Below, one piece after another: positions 42,261-50,864 of a DNA stretch of 64,000 nt (position 1 is its first letter; each line of letters begins with the position of its first letter). The notes beneath the pieces were generated by a model, which did not search any database, had not been told where the DNA came from, and worked only from the letters and a program-made list of their open reading frames with translations. A program made the position numbers and the translations under genes. The DNA is taken from assembly GCF_013003965.1 (NCBI RefSeq), contig NZ_CP053069.1, forward strand, positions 2,821,419 through 2,885,418, in the 5' to 3' direction. The stretch is from Usitatibacter rugosus. Its GTDB lineage: Bacteria; Pseudomonadota; Gammaproteobacteria; Burkholderiales; Usitatibacteraceae.

Positions 42261-42488
42261 TCACGGCTTCTTCCCGGCGGCGCGGGAAGGCGCGTAATCG
42301 TTCTGGAACCCGTTGCGCGCGGCGAGCGCGGCTTCCCACTTCGCCTTGTCGCCGCGGAATGCGTCTCCCGCATAGGCCTTCGCGTCTTCCTTGCCCGCGT
42401 AGCTGCGCGCCGGGTCCTGCGAGGGCTCGCTGCACGCGGCGAGCAGTGCTGCGGCGGCGACGGCCGCGAGGCTGGCGTGTTTCCTCAT
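42261..42488 (-). CDS. small lipoprotein of the formate dehydrogenase operon
   Basis: A 75-residue protein with a lipoprotein signal: MRKHASLAAVAAAALLAACSEP, Cys at about 19. The mature part is hydrophilic and includes RSYAGKEDAKAYAGDAFRG and a helix WEAALAARNGFQNDY. It has no known domain. The ATG overlaps the fdhB stop as ATGA and fdhC starts 24 bp later, so it is fixed in the operon between the iron-sulfur and heme subunits, suggesting a structural or docking role in the complex. Confidence 0.82.
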   Translation of the reverse strand: MRKHASLAAVAAAALLAACSEPSQDPARSYAGKEDAKAYAGDAFRGDKAKWEAALAARNGFQNDYAPSRAAGKKP

Positions 42489-43126
42489 GCCTTGCCTCCC
42501 GGTGCCGGCGAGTCCGCGACCTTCTGGTCGGAGAGCTTGTCGCTCCCGCCGTAGGCCATGGCCCATCCCCAGATTTCCTCGCCCTTGCCGCGGGTCGTGA
42601 CGCGCGTCTTGTAGATGGCGGTGATCACCGGCGCGTCGCCGGCCAGCAGCGCCTTGGTCGAGCACATCTCCGCGCAGGCGGGGAGCTTGCCCTCGGCGAG
42701 GCGGTTGCGGCCGTACTTGCGGAACTCCTCCGCGGAGTGGTTCTCCTCGGGGCCGCCGGCGCAGTAGGTGCACTTGTCCATCTTGCCGCGCAGGCCGAAG
42801 GCGCCCGCCTGCGGGAACTGCGGGGCTCCGAACGGGCAGGCGTAGAAGCAGTAGCCGCAGCCGATGCAAAGATCCTTGTCGTGGAGGACCACGCCCTCGT
42901 CGGTCTTGTAGAAGCAATCGACGGGGCAGACCGCCATGCAGGGCGCGTCCGAGCAGTGCATGCACGCGACCGAGATGGAGCGCTCGCCGGGAACACCGTC
43001 GTTCACGGTCACGAGCCTGCGGCGGTTCACGCCCCAGGGCACCTCGTGCTCGCTCTTGCAGGCGGTCACGCAGCCATTGCACTCGATGCAGCGCTCGGCG
43101 TCACAGATGAATTTCATTCGTGCCAT
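42485..43126 (-). CDS. fdhB: formate dehydrogenase iron-sulfur subunit (beta)
   Basis: Electron-transfer subunit with four [4Fe-4S] sites in 213 residues: CIECNGCVTACK, CMHCSDAPCMAVCP, CIGCGYCFYACP, and a last site split between CTYCAGG and CAEMCSTKAL. It is DmsB/FdnH-like but lacks a C-terminal membrane anchor, which the cytochrome b subunit supplies. It follows fdhA by 10 bp. It carries electrons from FdhA to FdhC. Confidence 0.95.
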   Translation of the reverse strand: MARMKFICDAERCIECNGCVTACKSEHEVPWGVNRRRLVTVNDGVPGERSISVACMHCSDAPCMAVCPVDCFYKTDEGVVLHDKDLCIGCGYCFYACPFGAPQFPQAGAFGLRGKMDKCTYCAGGPEENHSAEEFRKYGRNRLAEGKLPACAEMCSTKALLAGDAPVITAIYKTRVTTRGKGEEIWGWAMAYGGSDKLSDQKVADSPAPGGKA

Positions 43127-43136
43127 GGTCTTCTCC

Positions 43137-46064
43137 TCAGGCCCGCTCGATGTTGCACAGCGTGGTCTTGGTCTCCTGCATCATCGTGACCGAGTCGTAG
43201 CCGTACGTGGTTGCCGTGTTCACCGCTTCGCCGCGCACGATCGGCGCGGAGCCGTCCGGATACTTCCCGACCAGGTCCTTGCCCTGCCACCAGCCGGCGA
43301 AGTGGAACGGGATGAAGCTCGTGCCCGGGCCGACGCGCTCGGTGACGAGCGCCCGCACCTTGATCTTGGCGCCCGAGGGCGTGGAGACCCACGCGAAGTC
43401 CCAGTACTTGATGCCGCGCGATTCGGCGTCCTTCGTGTTGATCTCGACGAAGTTCTCCTGCTGCAGCTCGGCCAGCCACGGGTTGGAGCGCGTCTCGTCG
43501 CCGCCGCCTTCGTATTCGACGAGGCGGCCCGAGGTGAGGATGATCGGGTACTTCTCGTGCACCTTGTCCGCGACGGCCTTCTGCTGCACCGTCTTGAAGA
43601 GCGTCGGCAGGCGCCAGAAGGCCTTCTTGTCGTCGTGGGTCGGGTACTTCGCCACGAGGTCGGCCCGCGGGCTGTAGAGCGGCTCGCGGTGCTGCGGAAT
43701 GGCATCCGGGAAATTCCACACCACGGCGCGCGCCTTGGCGTTGCCCCAGAAGTGCACGTTGTGGTTGACCATGCAGACGCGCTGGATGCCGCCGGAAAGG
43801 TCGGTCTTCCAGTTCTTGCCCTCGGCTTCCTTCGCCTCCTCGGGCGTGAGCTCGCTCCACCAGCCGAGCTTCTTCATGAGAACGTGGTCGAACTCGGGGA
43901 AGCCCGTCGTGATGTCGGAATCCTTCGAGTGCGAGCCGTCCTCCGCGAGGAGGTTCACGCCGTCCTTGCTGACGCCGAAGTTGGCGCGGAAGCAGCCGCC
44001 GCCGTCCATCATCTTGAGGTCGGTGCGATAGAGCACCGGCGAGCCCGGGTGCTTCAGCTCCGGCGTTCCGTAGCAGGGCCACGGCAGGCCGAAGTAGTCG
44101 CCCTTGATGTCGTAGCCGGTTTCCTTGTCGATCACCGACTCGGTGGCGCGAAGCGTCTTCACGTCGAAGTGGCCCATCAAGCGCATGTGGGCCTTCAGCC
44201 GCTCCGGCGACTGGCCGGTGTAGCCGATGGTCCACGAGCCCTTGTTGAACTCGCGCGTGACGTCCTCGATCAGCGGCTCGTCCCAGCCGGTCTTGTCCTT
44301 CACCAGCTTCACGTTCTTCACGAACTGGTCCGCGAAGCCGAACTTCTTGGCGAAGGCGTACATGATCGTGTGGTCGGGCTTCGACTCGAACAGCGGCTCG
44401 ATGATCTTCTCGCGCCACTGGAGGGAGCGGTTGGAGGCCGTGACCGAGCCCGAAGTTTCGAACTGCGTCGCGGCCGGCAGCAGGTAGACGCCGTCTTGCC
44501 GATCCGGCATCGCCGCGGCGGCGGTGGGGTACGGGTCGATGATGACCATCATGTCGACCTTCTCCATCGCCTGCTTCATCTCGAGGCCGCGCGTCTGCGA
44601 GTTGGGCGCGTGGCCCCAGTAGACGATCGCCCTCAGGTTGCTGTCCTGGTCGATGAGCTCGTTCTTCTCGAGCACGCCGTCGATCCAGCGCGAGACGGTC
44701 ATGCCCGGCTTCTCCATCATCGCCACGTTCTGGAACTGGCTCTTCATCCACTCGTAGTCCACGCCCCAGACGCGGCACCAGTGCTTCCAGGCGCCGGCGG
44801 CGATGCCGTAGTAGCCCGGCAGCGAATCGGGGTTGGGGCCGATGTCGGTCGCGCCCTGCACGTTGTCGTGGCCGCGATAGATGTTGGCGCCGCCGCCCGC
44901 GATGCCGATGTTGCCGAGGGCGAGCTGCAGGATGCAGGAAGCGCGCACGAAGGCGTTGCCGATCGAGTGCTGGGTCTGGCCCATGCACCAGATGATCGTG
45001 GAGGGCTTGTTCTTCGCCATCGTCTCGGCGGCCTTGTACACGTCGGCTTCCGACACGCCGGTCACGTCGGTGACCTTGTCCGGCGTCCACTTCTTCATGA
45101 CGTCTTCGCGGACCTTGTCCATGCCGTAGACGCGGTCGTTGATGTACTTCTGGTCTTCCCAGCCGTTGTTGAAGATGTGGTACAGCATGCCGAAGAGCAG
45201 CGCCACGTCGGCCCCGGAGCGGAAGCGGATGTACTGGTCCGCCTTGGCCGCGGTGCGCGTGAAGCGCGGGTCGGCCACGATCATCTTGGCGCCCGTCTCC
45301 TTGGCATGGAGCGCGTGCAGCATCGACACCGGGTGCGCCTCGGCGGCGTTGGAGCCGATGAAGAACATGCACTTGGTGTTCTGCAGGTCGTTGTACGAGT
45401 TCGTCATCGCCCCGTAGCCCCAGGTGTTCGCCACGCCCGCGACCGTGGTCGAGTGGCAGATGCGCGCCTGGTGGTCCATGTTGTTGGTGCCGAACATGGA
45501 GACGAACTTGCGGAAGAGATAGGACTGCTCGTTGTTGTGCTTGGACGAGCCGATCCAGAACGTCGCGTCGGGGCCGCTCTCCTTGCGGATCTTGAGCAGC
45601 TTGTCGCCGATCTCGTTGATGGCCTGGTCCCAGGAGATGCGCTTGTACTTGCCGCCCTCCAGCTTCATCGGGTACTTGAGGCGGTGCGAGTGCTCGACCA
45701 TGCCGTGCTCGCGCACCGAGGCGCCCTTGGCGCAGTGCGCGCCCAGGTTGAGCGGCGAATCGAACACGGGCTCCTGGCGGACCCACACGCCGTCCTGCAC
45801 CACGGCGTCGATCGAGCAGCCGACCGAGCAGTGGGTGCAGACGCTTCGCTTCACCTCCGTCTTGCCGGCCTTGGGCGCCTGCGCCTGGGCCTCGCCGATG
45901 AAGTTGAGCGGCAGCTGGCTCGCGAACGCGGCGGTGCCGGCCGCGATGCCCGAGCCCTTCAGGAAGGCGCGGCGGTCGACGGTCTTCGCGGCGAGCGAGG
46001 ACATGGCGCGCGAGAGCGGGTTGCGGGCTTCGGCGCGGCCTTCGGATTTTCTCGTGAGTAGCAT
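43137..46064 (-). CDS. fdhA: formate dehydrogenase catalytic subunit (alpha), cysteine form, Tat-exported
   Basis: Molybdopterin guanine dinucleotide enzyme oxidising formate to CO2. The 975 residues start with a Tat leader (DRRAFLKGSG, about 30-39), then a [4Fe-4S] site (Cys76, Cys79, Cys83, Cys111). The residue aligned with selenocysteine of E. coli FdnG is Cys203 in RICHSTTVAG, so it is a cysteine enzyme. Downstream of it lie MoCo-binding motifs such as FFIGSNAAEAHPVSM. It sits in an operon with a Tat leader gene, TorD chaperone and polyferredoxin, and near moaA, mobA, moeA and fdhD, which make and load its cofactor. Confidence 0.97.
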   Translation of the reverse strand: MLLTRKSEGRAEARNPLSRAMSSLAAKTVDRRAFLKGSGIAAGTAAFASQLPLNFIGEAQAQAPKAGKTEVKRSVCTHCSVGCSIDAVVQDGVWVRQEPVFDSPLNLGAHCAKGASVREHGMVEHSHRLKYPMKLEGGKYKRISWDQAINEIGDKLLKIRKESGPDATFWIGSSKHNNEQSYLFRKFVSMFGTNNMDHQARICHSTTVAGVANTWGYGAMTNSYNDLQNTKCMFFIGSNAAEAHPVSMLHALHAKETGAKMIVADPRFTRTAAKADQYIRFRSGADVALLFGMLYHIFNNGWEDQKYINDRVYGMDKVREDVMKKWTPDKVTDVTGVSEADVYKAAETMAKNKPSTIIWCMGQTQHSIGNAFVRASCILQLALGNIGIAGGGANIYRGHDNVQGATDIGPNPDSLPGYYGIAAGAWKHWCRVWGVDYEWMKSQFQNVAMMEKPGMTVSRWIDGVLEKNELIDQDSNLRAIVYWGHAPNSQTRGLEMKQAMEKVDMMVIIDPYPTAAAAMPDRQDGVYLLPAATQFETSGSVTASNRSLQWREKIIEPLFESKPDHTIMYAFAKKFGFADQFVKNVKLVKDKTGWDEPLIEDVTREFNKGSWTIGYTGQSPERLKAHMRLMGHFDVKTLRATESVIDKETGYDIKGDYFGLPWPCYGTPELKHPGSPVLYRTDLKMMDGGGCFRANFGVSKDGVNLLAEDGSHSKDSDITTGFPEFDHVLMKKLGWWSELTPEEAKEAEGKNWKTDLSGGIQRVCMVNHNVHFWGNAKARAVVWNFPDAIPQHREPLYSPRADLVAKYPTHDDKKAFWRLPTLFKTVQQKAVADKVHEKYPIILTSGRLVEYEGGGDETRSNPWLAELQQENFVEINTKDAESRGIKYWDFAWVSTPSGAKIKVRALVTERVGPGTSFIPFHFAGWWQGKDLVGKYPDGSAPIVRGEAVNTATTYGYDSVTMMQETKTTLCNIERA

Positions 46065-46073
46065 GGCCGTCTC

Positions 46074-46268
46074 CTAGACCTTCGTGGTCTCGTAGTACTT
46101 GCGGATGTGCTCGGAGTCGCGATAGCCGGAAGAAGTGTCGGGCGAAGCCGCCTCCTTCGCGCCCTTCACCCCGCGCGTGGCGGTCGCCACGGCCGCGGCT
46201 GCGCCGGCGGTGCCCAGGCCCGCTGCGAGCAGGAAGTTCCTGCGGGTGTTCGGTTTTGCGCTTTTCAT
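46074..46268 (-). CDS. formate dehydrogenase region TAT-target small protein
   Basis: A 64-residue protein nearly all leader: MKSAKPNTRRNFLLAAGLGTAGAA carries a twin-arginine motif (RRNFLL), and the short tail ends YRDSEHIRKYYETTKV. It matches the small TAT-target family found beside formate dehydrogenase genes. It lies just upstream of fdhA and just downstream of the TorD gene. Its role is not known; the leader may occupy or prime the Tat system. Confidence 0.88.
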   Translation of the reverse strand: MKSAKPNTRRNFLLAAGLGTAGAAAAVATATRGVKGAKEAASPDTSSGYRDSEHIRKYYETTKV

Positions 46269-46296
46269 GTCACGCCTCCTGTTTGACTTCGCGAAT

Positions 46297-46929
46297 TCAA
46301 TCCAGACGGAATGCTTCGGTCTCGAGGGCCTCGAACGCGAGTCCGAGGTCCGCGACCTTGCGGTAGAAGTTGGCGCTCGGGGCGGCCAGCGTCGCCTTGC
46401 AGAAGGCGGCGAGCCCGGGCTCCACGTGCGCCTGGTAGAAGCGGCGCTGCTCCGCGACGGTGGCGGCACTGCGCCCCGCTCCACCGGCGATCAACACGCG
46501 CATCACGTCGAGGAGCGCGGCCCAGTGGTCATCGGGCTCCGTCACCGTTTCGCGGCGCGCGAGGCCGAGGTCGGCGAGGTCGCCCAGGAGCTTCACGCGC
46601 GGATGGTCCACGGCGGACGCGCCGATGTAGAACGCGGAGTAGATGGAAACCTCCGCCGCGCCCACGCCTTCGAAAACCTTGTGGTACTCGTCGGACCCCG
46701 CGTCGGCATCCATCACCGAGGCGGCGGAGACGAGCACGTTCCACGCGCGAGCGAGGGCCGGATCACCCTCCGCGGGGAATTCGCCCGCGGCGGCGATGGA
46801 AGCCAGCAACTCGTTGTCCGGCGAGCCGCGCAGCAGGCGTGCGAGGAGCGCGTAGAAATCGGCGCGCGCCTGGTCCTCGGGCGCGAGGCTGCGATGCATC
46901 TGGACGCGGGCGGGGGCGGCAACGGTCAT
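46297..46929 (-). CDS. TorD-family molybdoenzyme assembly chaperone
   Basis: A 210-residue helical cytoplasmic protein of the TorD/DmsD superfamily: DFYALLARLLRGSPDNELL near the start, YHKVFEGVGAAEVSIYSAFYIG (the family's E-x-x-x-Y region), and AFCKATLAAPSANFYRKVADLGLAFEAL near the end. It should bind the FdhA Tat leader and apoenzyme while cofactor is inserted. The ATG overlaps the upstream polyferredoxin stop as ATGA, and the Tat leader gene follows by 28 bp. Confidence 0.9.
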   Translation of the reverse strand: MTVAAPARVQMHRSLAPEDQARADFYALLARLLRGSPDNELLASIAAAGEFPAEGDPALARAWNVLVSAASVMDADAGSDEYHKVFEGVGAAEVSIYSAFYIGASAVDHPRVKLLGDLADLGLARRETVTEPDDHWAALLDVMRVLIAGGAGRSAATVAEQRRFYQAHVEPGLAAFCKATLAAPSANFYRKVADLGLAFEALETEAFRLD

Positions 46930-48608
46930 AGCTTCAGCACCGACGCTTCCTGCTTGTTGGACATCATGTCGACCACGCGGCAGTCGGCGCACATCTGCAG
47001 CCGGCGGCGGGCCTCCTCGGTGGCGAACATCGAATGCCCTGCGAGCCGTCCGATCATCGTGGAGACCATCCGCTCGGTACCGAAGGGCTTGGCGCACAGC
47101 ACGCAGTGGAACGGACGCGTCTCGTTGAGGACTCGCACCTCGCGCACCGCGGGCGTGAGCAGCAGCCGGGGGTTGAGCGTGATCGCGTCTTCCGGGCACG
47201 TCTTCTCGCACAGGCCGCACTGGACGCAGTTGCGCTCCAGGAAGCGAAGCATCGGCTGGTCGCCGCCATCCATGAGGGCCGAGGCCGGGCACGCGCCCGC
47301 GCAGGCCAGGCACAGCGTGCATTTCTTCGCATCGACGAGCACCTCGCCGTAGGCCGCGCCCGGGGCGAGCGCGATCTCCTGCTGCGGCTGCGGTGCATGG
47401 CGGACAAGATGCTCCACGGCGAATTCGATCGCCGTGCGCTTGTCGTTCGACATCATATAAGTGGCCGGAACGCTCACGGCCGTATTGGCTGCCCCGGCTG
47501 CGAGCGCCGGCGACTCGACGACCGCGAAGTGCGTTCCCGCATACCCGAGGGCCGAGAGGACCGTCTGCGCGAACGCCATCTGCTCCTCGAGCGCGCGCAC
47601 GTATTCGGGCGTTTCCGAGCCGGCGCACAGCACCGCGACGCGGCTCGCGCCGAATGCGATGGCGCCCAGCAACAGGTCCGGACCGATGGCGGCCACATGC
47701 CAGGTTTCCAGCGGAATCACATTCGCCGGAAGCCCCTCGCCCGTCGAGGCGCTCTGCTGCAGTGCCTCGCGGCCATCGGTGCCGTTGTGGAAGAGGATGC
47801 ACGCGTCCTTGCCGCCGGCATGGCGATACGCGGAGAGCACCGACTTCAGCTGCGCTCCGCGGTCCGCGGGACGCGGGTACTGGTAGCCCATCGCACCCGA
47901 CGGGCACACCGTCGAGCAGGCGCCGCATCCCATGCACAGGTGCGGATCGACCTTGACCTTGTCGCCGTCCGCCGCGATCGCGGAGGTGGAGCACACCTCG
48001 ATGCACGCGTTGCACCCGGTGATGCTGGAACGCTCGTGCGCGCAGAGGCTCTCGCGGTAGGCGAAGTAGCGCGGCTTCTCGAACTCGCCGACGGCTTCGC
48101 GCAGCTCCTGCAATACGGCCTCGAGGGCGCCAGCATCGGCGGGCGCGCGGTAGTAGCCCTGCGGCGGCTGGTGCATCCCGAAGAGAGGCGGCACCGAGAA
48201 ATCGAGGACGAGGTCGAACTTCGCATGCGTGCCGCGCGCGGCCATGCCGGGATCAAGCTTGGAGAACGTGGCGACGAACTCGCCCAGGTAGCCCGCCAGC
48301 GACTCGACGCTGCCCCCCCAGACCGCATAGGCGTCATCGACGCGGGCCGGGCCGGCGTCGAGCAGCGTGACGTGAAGATCGGATGCGACGCTCGCGGCGC
48401 AAAGACGGGCGCGCGCGCTGTCGCGGCCGGCAACGATGAGGACGTTGCCGTGCGAGACGTAGGTGACGCTGGCGATGGCGGCGGGCGGTTCGAGGTTCGC
48501 GAGGGAGGCCAGCGCGTGGCGCTTGACCTCTCCGGAATCGGGGTCAATCGTCCAACCCCGGCTCTCGAGGGAAAGCCGGTCGTCGAGTGCGATCCCCGTC
48601 GACGCCAT
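46926..48608 (-). CDS. 4Fe-4S polyferredoxin of the formate dehydrogenase operon
   Basis: A 560-residue cytoplasmic protein. The N-terminal third (about 1-180) has no cysteine motif; then CNACIEVCSTSAI and CMGCGACSTVCPSG (about 195-235) form one ferredoxin pair, and CTLCLACAGACPASAL and CVQCGLCEKTCPEDAI (about 425-475) form another. More Cys follow in FHCVLCAKPF and MCADC. Between them is a Rossmann-like segment. It is the first gene of the fdh operon and likely supplies or takes electrons with the dehydrogenase. An ATG at 48608 follows a gap that also holds the terminator of DUF3305/3306. Confidence 0.88.
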   Translation of the reverse strand: MASTGIALDDRLSLESRGWTIDPDSGEVKRHALASLANLEPPAAIASVTYVSHGNVLIVAGRDSARARLCAASVASDLHVTLLDAGPARVDDAYAVWGGSVESLAGYLGEFVATFSKLDPGMAARGTHAKFDLVLDFSVPPLFGMHQPPQGYYRAPADAGALEAVLQELREAVGEFEKPRYFAYRESLCAHERSSITGCNACIEVCSTSAIAADGDKVKVDPHLCMGCGACSTVCPSGAMGYQYPRPADRGAQLKSVLSAYRHAGGKDACILFHNGTDGREALQQSASTGEGLPANVIPLETWHVAAIGPDLLLGAIAFGASRVAVLCAGSETPEYVRALEEQMAFAQTVLSALGYAGTHFAVVESPALAAGAANTAVSVPATYMMSNDKRTAIEFAVEHLVRHAPQPQQEIALAPGAAYGEVLVDAKKCTLCLACAGACPASALMDGGDQPMLRFLERNCVQCGLCEKTCPEDAITLNPRLLLTPAVREVRVLNETRPFHCVLCAKPFGTERMVSTMIGRLAGHSMFATEEARRRLQMCADCRVVDMMSNKQEASVLKL

Positions 48609-48700
48609 GTTCGTGGTTACAGGGTTTGCCTGCGCGGCTGCCTGCCGCGTGGGAACCCGCTCCTCTGTTTGTGACTTCCTATGAAGCCGAGTTTACACCC

Positions 48701-48727
48701 AAAGAAACGCGCACTAGGAGAGTGCGC
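48701..48727 (-). terminator. terminator after DUF3306
   Basis: Minus-strand stem GCGCACT/AGTGCGC (48721-48727 with 48709-48715), loop of five, followed by GTTTCTTT. It lies 8 bp after the DUF3306 stop and separates that pair from the polyferredoxin operon. Confidence 0.78.
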
Positions 48728-48734
48728 AGGGCTG

Positions 48735-49274
48735 TTATTGGCTCACCGGGGGTGGTGGGGTTCCGGCACTCCGGGTATCGGATTCATATCCCCCGGAGTC
48801 ACCCTCAAGCCCCTGTTCGGGAGAGGGTTTTTCGGGTTTTTCGAGCTCTGCTGCAGGTGTGGAAGTGGGATCTGGGTCGCGCTCTCCCGCAGCCTCCGGC
48901 TTGGGCTCCTGGTAGTCGCCCAGGCGGGCCACCTGATTCATCTTTGCAAGCCAGCCTTCAGGCAGCGGGTCGGGTTTCGAGTAGTCGTCGATGTAGACAT
49001 CGAGCCCGTCCATCACGTTGAAATGGGGGTCCTGGAACAGCGTCTTGAGGGCCCTGCGCTTCAGCCCCTCGTCGACCTCGGGCTTCATGAAGCCGGTGAA
49101 GTCGGATTCGGGCGTGAGCGATTCGACCGGAGGCAGCGGTTCGGCCGCGGCCGCGGGCGGGGCGGTAACGACGGCCTCCGCAGGCGCGGGCGCGGCGGGC
49201 GGCGGGGGCTCCGCGCCGCTGCGCGATTCCTTCTTGCGCCGCGACCAGCGTGAAAGGAAGGGCTCGTCCGTCAT
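48735..49274 (-). CDS. DUF3306 domain protein
   Basis: A 179-residue protein starting MTDEPFLSRWSRRKKESRSG, the family signature, followed by a Pro/Ala/Glu-rich linker (about 25-65), the conserved VESLTPESDFTGFMKPEVDEGLKRRALKTLFQDPHFNVMDGLDVYIDDY and a low-complexity acidic tail. DUF3306 genes accompany formate dehydrogenase and DUF3305 in betaproteobacteria; function unknown. The ATG overlaps the DUF3305 stop as ATGA. Start chosen because the leading 40 codons of the open frame lack conservation. Confidence 0.9.
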   Translation of the reverse strand: MTDEPFLSRWSRRKKESRSGAEPPPPAAPAPAEAVVTAPPAAAAEPLPPVESLTPESDFTGFMKPEVDEGLKRRALKTLFQDPHFNVMDGLDVYIDDYSKPDPLPEGWLAKMNQVARLGDYQEPKPEAAGERDPDPTSTPAAELEKPEKPSPEQGLEGDSGGYESDTRSAGTPPPPVSQ

Positions 49275-49756
49275 TCGTTCGTGCCCCGCAACCGCCCCTC
49301 CTTGCCCTTGAAGGAGCGCGGCTTCTGCCGCCGCTTGGGTTCCGGCTTGTAGTTGGCCGCGACGTACTCCGAGAGCCAGGCCGCGAGATCCGGCCACGCG
49401 CTCGTGCGCTCCACCTGCTCGCCACCGTCCATGCGGCGCGCCGCCTCGTTGTACGAGAGGGTCGCCATGAAGGGATAGGGCTCGCCGGTCGCCTCGTCCT
49501 TGCGAAGGGAGATGAAAACGCTGGGATCGTCGCTTCCCGAGTTGAGAAAGTAGCCTTCGGCCTCATCTTTGTAGAGGACGAGCTCGAAGCCCGGGAAGAT
49601 GCGCTGGCGCAACGACTCGTGCATCACGATGTCGCGGGGCTCGCCGCCCACGTCGGGAACGACGCCGGCAATGCGCCATTGGTGGTCCTCCCAGCGGCTC
49701 TCGACGGCGATGCGCTCGAGGATCACCGAAACCTTCACCGACGGGCGATCGATCAT
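49271..49756 (-). CDS. DUF3305 domain protein
   Basis: A 161-residue protein, start MIDRPSVKVSVILERI, with the family pattern VESRWEDHQWRIAGVVPDVG, FPGFELVLYKDEAEGYFLNSGSDDPSVFISLRK and WPDLAAWLSEYVAANY, ending in a basic tail. It occurs as a pair with DUF3306 near formate dehydrogenase genes; the role is unknown, possibly in maturation. An earlier ATG at 49780 would overlap the moaA start codon; 49756 leaves 22 bp between the divergent genes. That gap carries overlapping -10-like boxes for both. Confidence 0.88.
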   Translation of the reverse strand: MIDRPSVKVSVILERIAVESRWEDHQWRIAGVVPDVGGEPRDIVMHESLRQRIFPGFELVLYKDEAEGYFLNSGSDDPSVFISLRKDEATGEPYPFMATLSYNEAARRMDGGEQVERTSAWPDLAAWLSEYVAANYKPEPKRRQKPRSFKGKEGRLRGTNE

Positions 49757-49778
49757 CGGGACACTATAATTCAAGGCC
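49757..49778. promoter_or_regulatory. overlapping divergent -10-like boxes for DUF3305 and moaA
   Basis: The 22-bp gap reads TATAAT at 49765-49770 on the plus strand, 8 bp before the moaA ATG, and TATAGT on the minus strand (49763-49768), about 7 bp before the DUF3305 ATG. No good -35 box is seen on either side. If both are real, each transcript would start at or near its start codon. Suggestive only. Confidence 0.35.
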
Positions 49779-50864
49779 ATGTCGAAAACCGTCATCCCGC
49801 TCGTGCAAGTGGCCCGCCATGCCAGCGCGCCGCCGCTCAGCGCGCCCGTCACCCCTGGCCGCCTCGCCGACACGCTCGCGCGGCCGCTGCACGACCTGCG
49901 CATCTCGGTCACGGACCGCTGCAACTTCCGCTGCGTCTACTGCATGCCGAAGGAAGTGTTCGACGCGAACTACGCCTTCCTTCCCCAGGGAGAGCTGCTC
50001 ACGTTCGAGGAGATCGTGCGGTTGGCGCGCATCTTCCGCGGCCATGGCATGGAGAAGATCCGCCTCACGGGTGGCGAGCCGCTGCTGCGCCACGGCATCG
50101 AGAAGCTCGTGGGAATGCTCTCGGAGGCCTTCCCCGACGTCGACCTCACGCTCACCACCAACGGCTCGGCGTTGAAGGCCAAGGCCGCTGCGCTGAAGGC
50201 CGCGGGATTGAAGCGTGTCACCGTGAGCCTCGATTCGCTGGACGAGGCGACCTTCCGGAAGATGAACGACGTGGACTTTCCCGTCGCCCGCGTGCTCGAG
50301 GCGATCGACGTCGCCGCGAGCGCCGGACTCGGGCCGATCAAGGTGAACATGGTGGTGAAGCGTGGCGTGAACGATCCCGAGATCGTGGACATGGCGCGCC
50401 GTTTTCGCGGCACGGGCCACATCGTTCGCTTCATCGAGTTCATGGACGTGGGCTCCACGAATCACTGGCGGATGGATGACGTCATTCCCTCCTCCGAGGT
50501 GATCCGCCGCATCCATGCCGTGTTCCCGCTGGAGCCGGTGGATGCGAACTACACCGGCGAGGTCGCCGAGCGCTGGCGCTACAAGGATGGCCAGGGCGAG
50601 ATCGGCGTGATCTCCTCGGTCACCGAGGCTTTCTGTTCGACCTGCACGCGCGCCCGGCTCTCCACCGACGGCGCGCTCTACACCTGCCTCTTCGCGCAGA
50701 AGGGCTTCGACCTGAAGACGCTGCTGCGCGGCGGTGCGAGCGATGCCGCCATCTCGGAGGCGGTCGCCGCGGTGTGGCAGCGGCGCGAGGACCGCTACTC
50801 GCAGGTCCGCACCGAGGAAACGGCGAAGGCCCGCAAGGTCGAGATGTCGTACATCGGCGGCTAG
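49779..50864 (+). CDS. moaA: GTP 3',8-cyclase (molybdenum cofactor biosynthesis)
   Basis: Radical SAM enzyme that begins molybdopterin synthesis from GTP with MoaC. The 361 residues have [10 protein letters not shown] (CxxxCxxC, SAM cluster), TGGEPLLR, and the second cluster [18 protein letters not shown] near the C terminus. The body is complete. It starts the plus-strand moaA-fdhD-mobA-2H-moeA-hotdog unit divergent from DUF3305. No Shine-Dalgarno precedes the ATG, and a TATAAT box lies only 8 bp upstream, so a leaderless start is possible. moaC, moaD and moaE are not in the window. Confidence 0.96.
   Translation: MSKTVIPLVQVARHASAPPLSAPVTPGRLADTLARPLHDLRISVTDRCNFRCVYCMPKEVFDANYAFLPQGELLTFEEIVRLARIFRGHGMEKIRLTGGEPLLRHGIEKLVGMLSEAFPDVDLTLTTNGSALKAKAAALKAAGLKRVTVSLDSLDEATFRKMNDVDFPVARVLEAIDVAASAGLGPIKVNMVVKRGVNDPEIVDMARRFRGTGHIVRFIEFMDVGSTNHWRMDDVIPSSEVIRRIHAVFPLEPVDANYTGEVAERWRYKDGQGEIGVISSVTEAFCSTCTRARLSTDGALYTCLFAQKGFDLKTLLRGGASDAAISEAVAAVWQRREDRYSQVRTEETAKARKVEMSYIGG

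Noticed and set aside
42936-46061. Long open frame antisense to fdhA.
   Set aside because: A GC-driven shadow with no recognisable domain.
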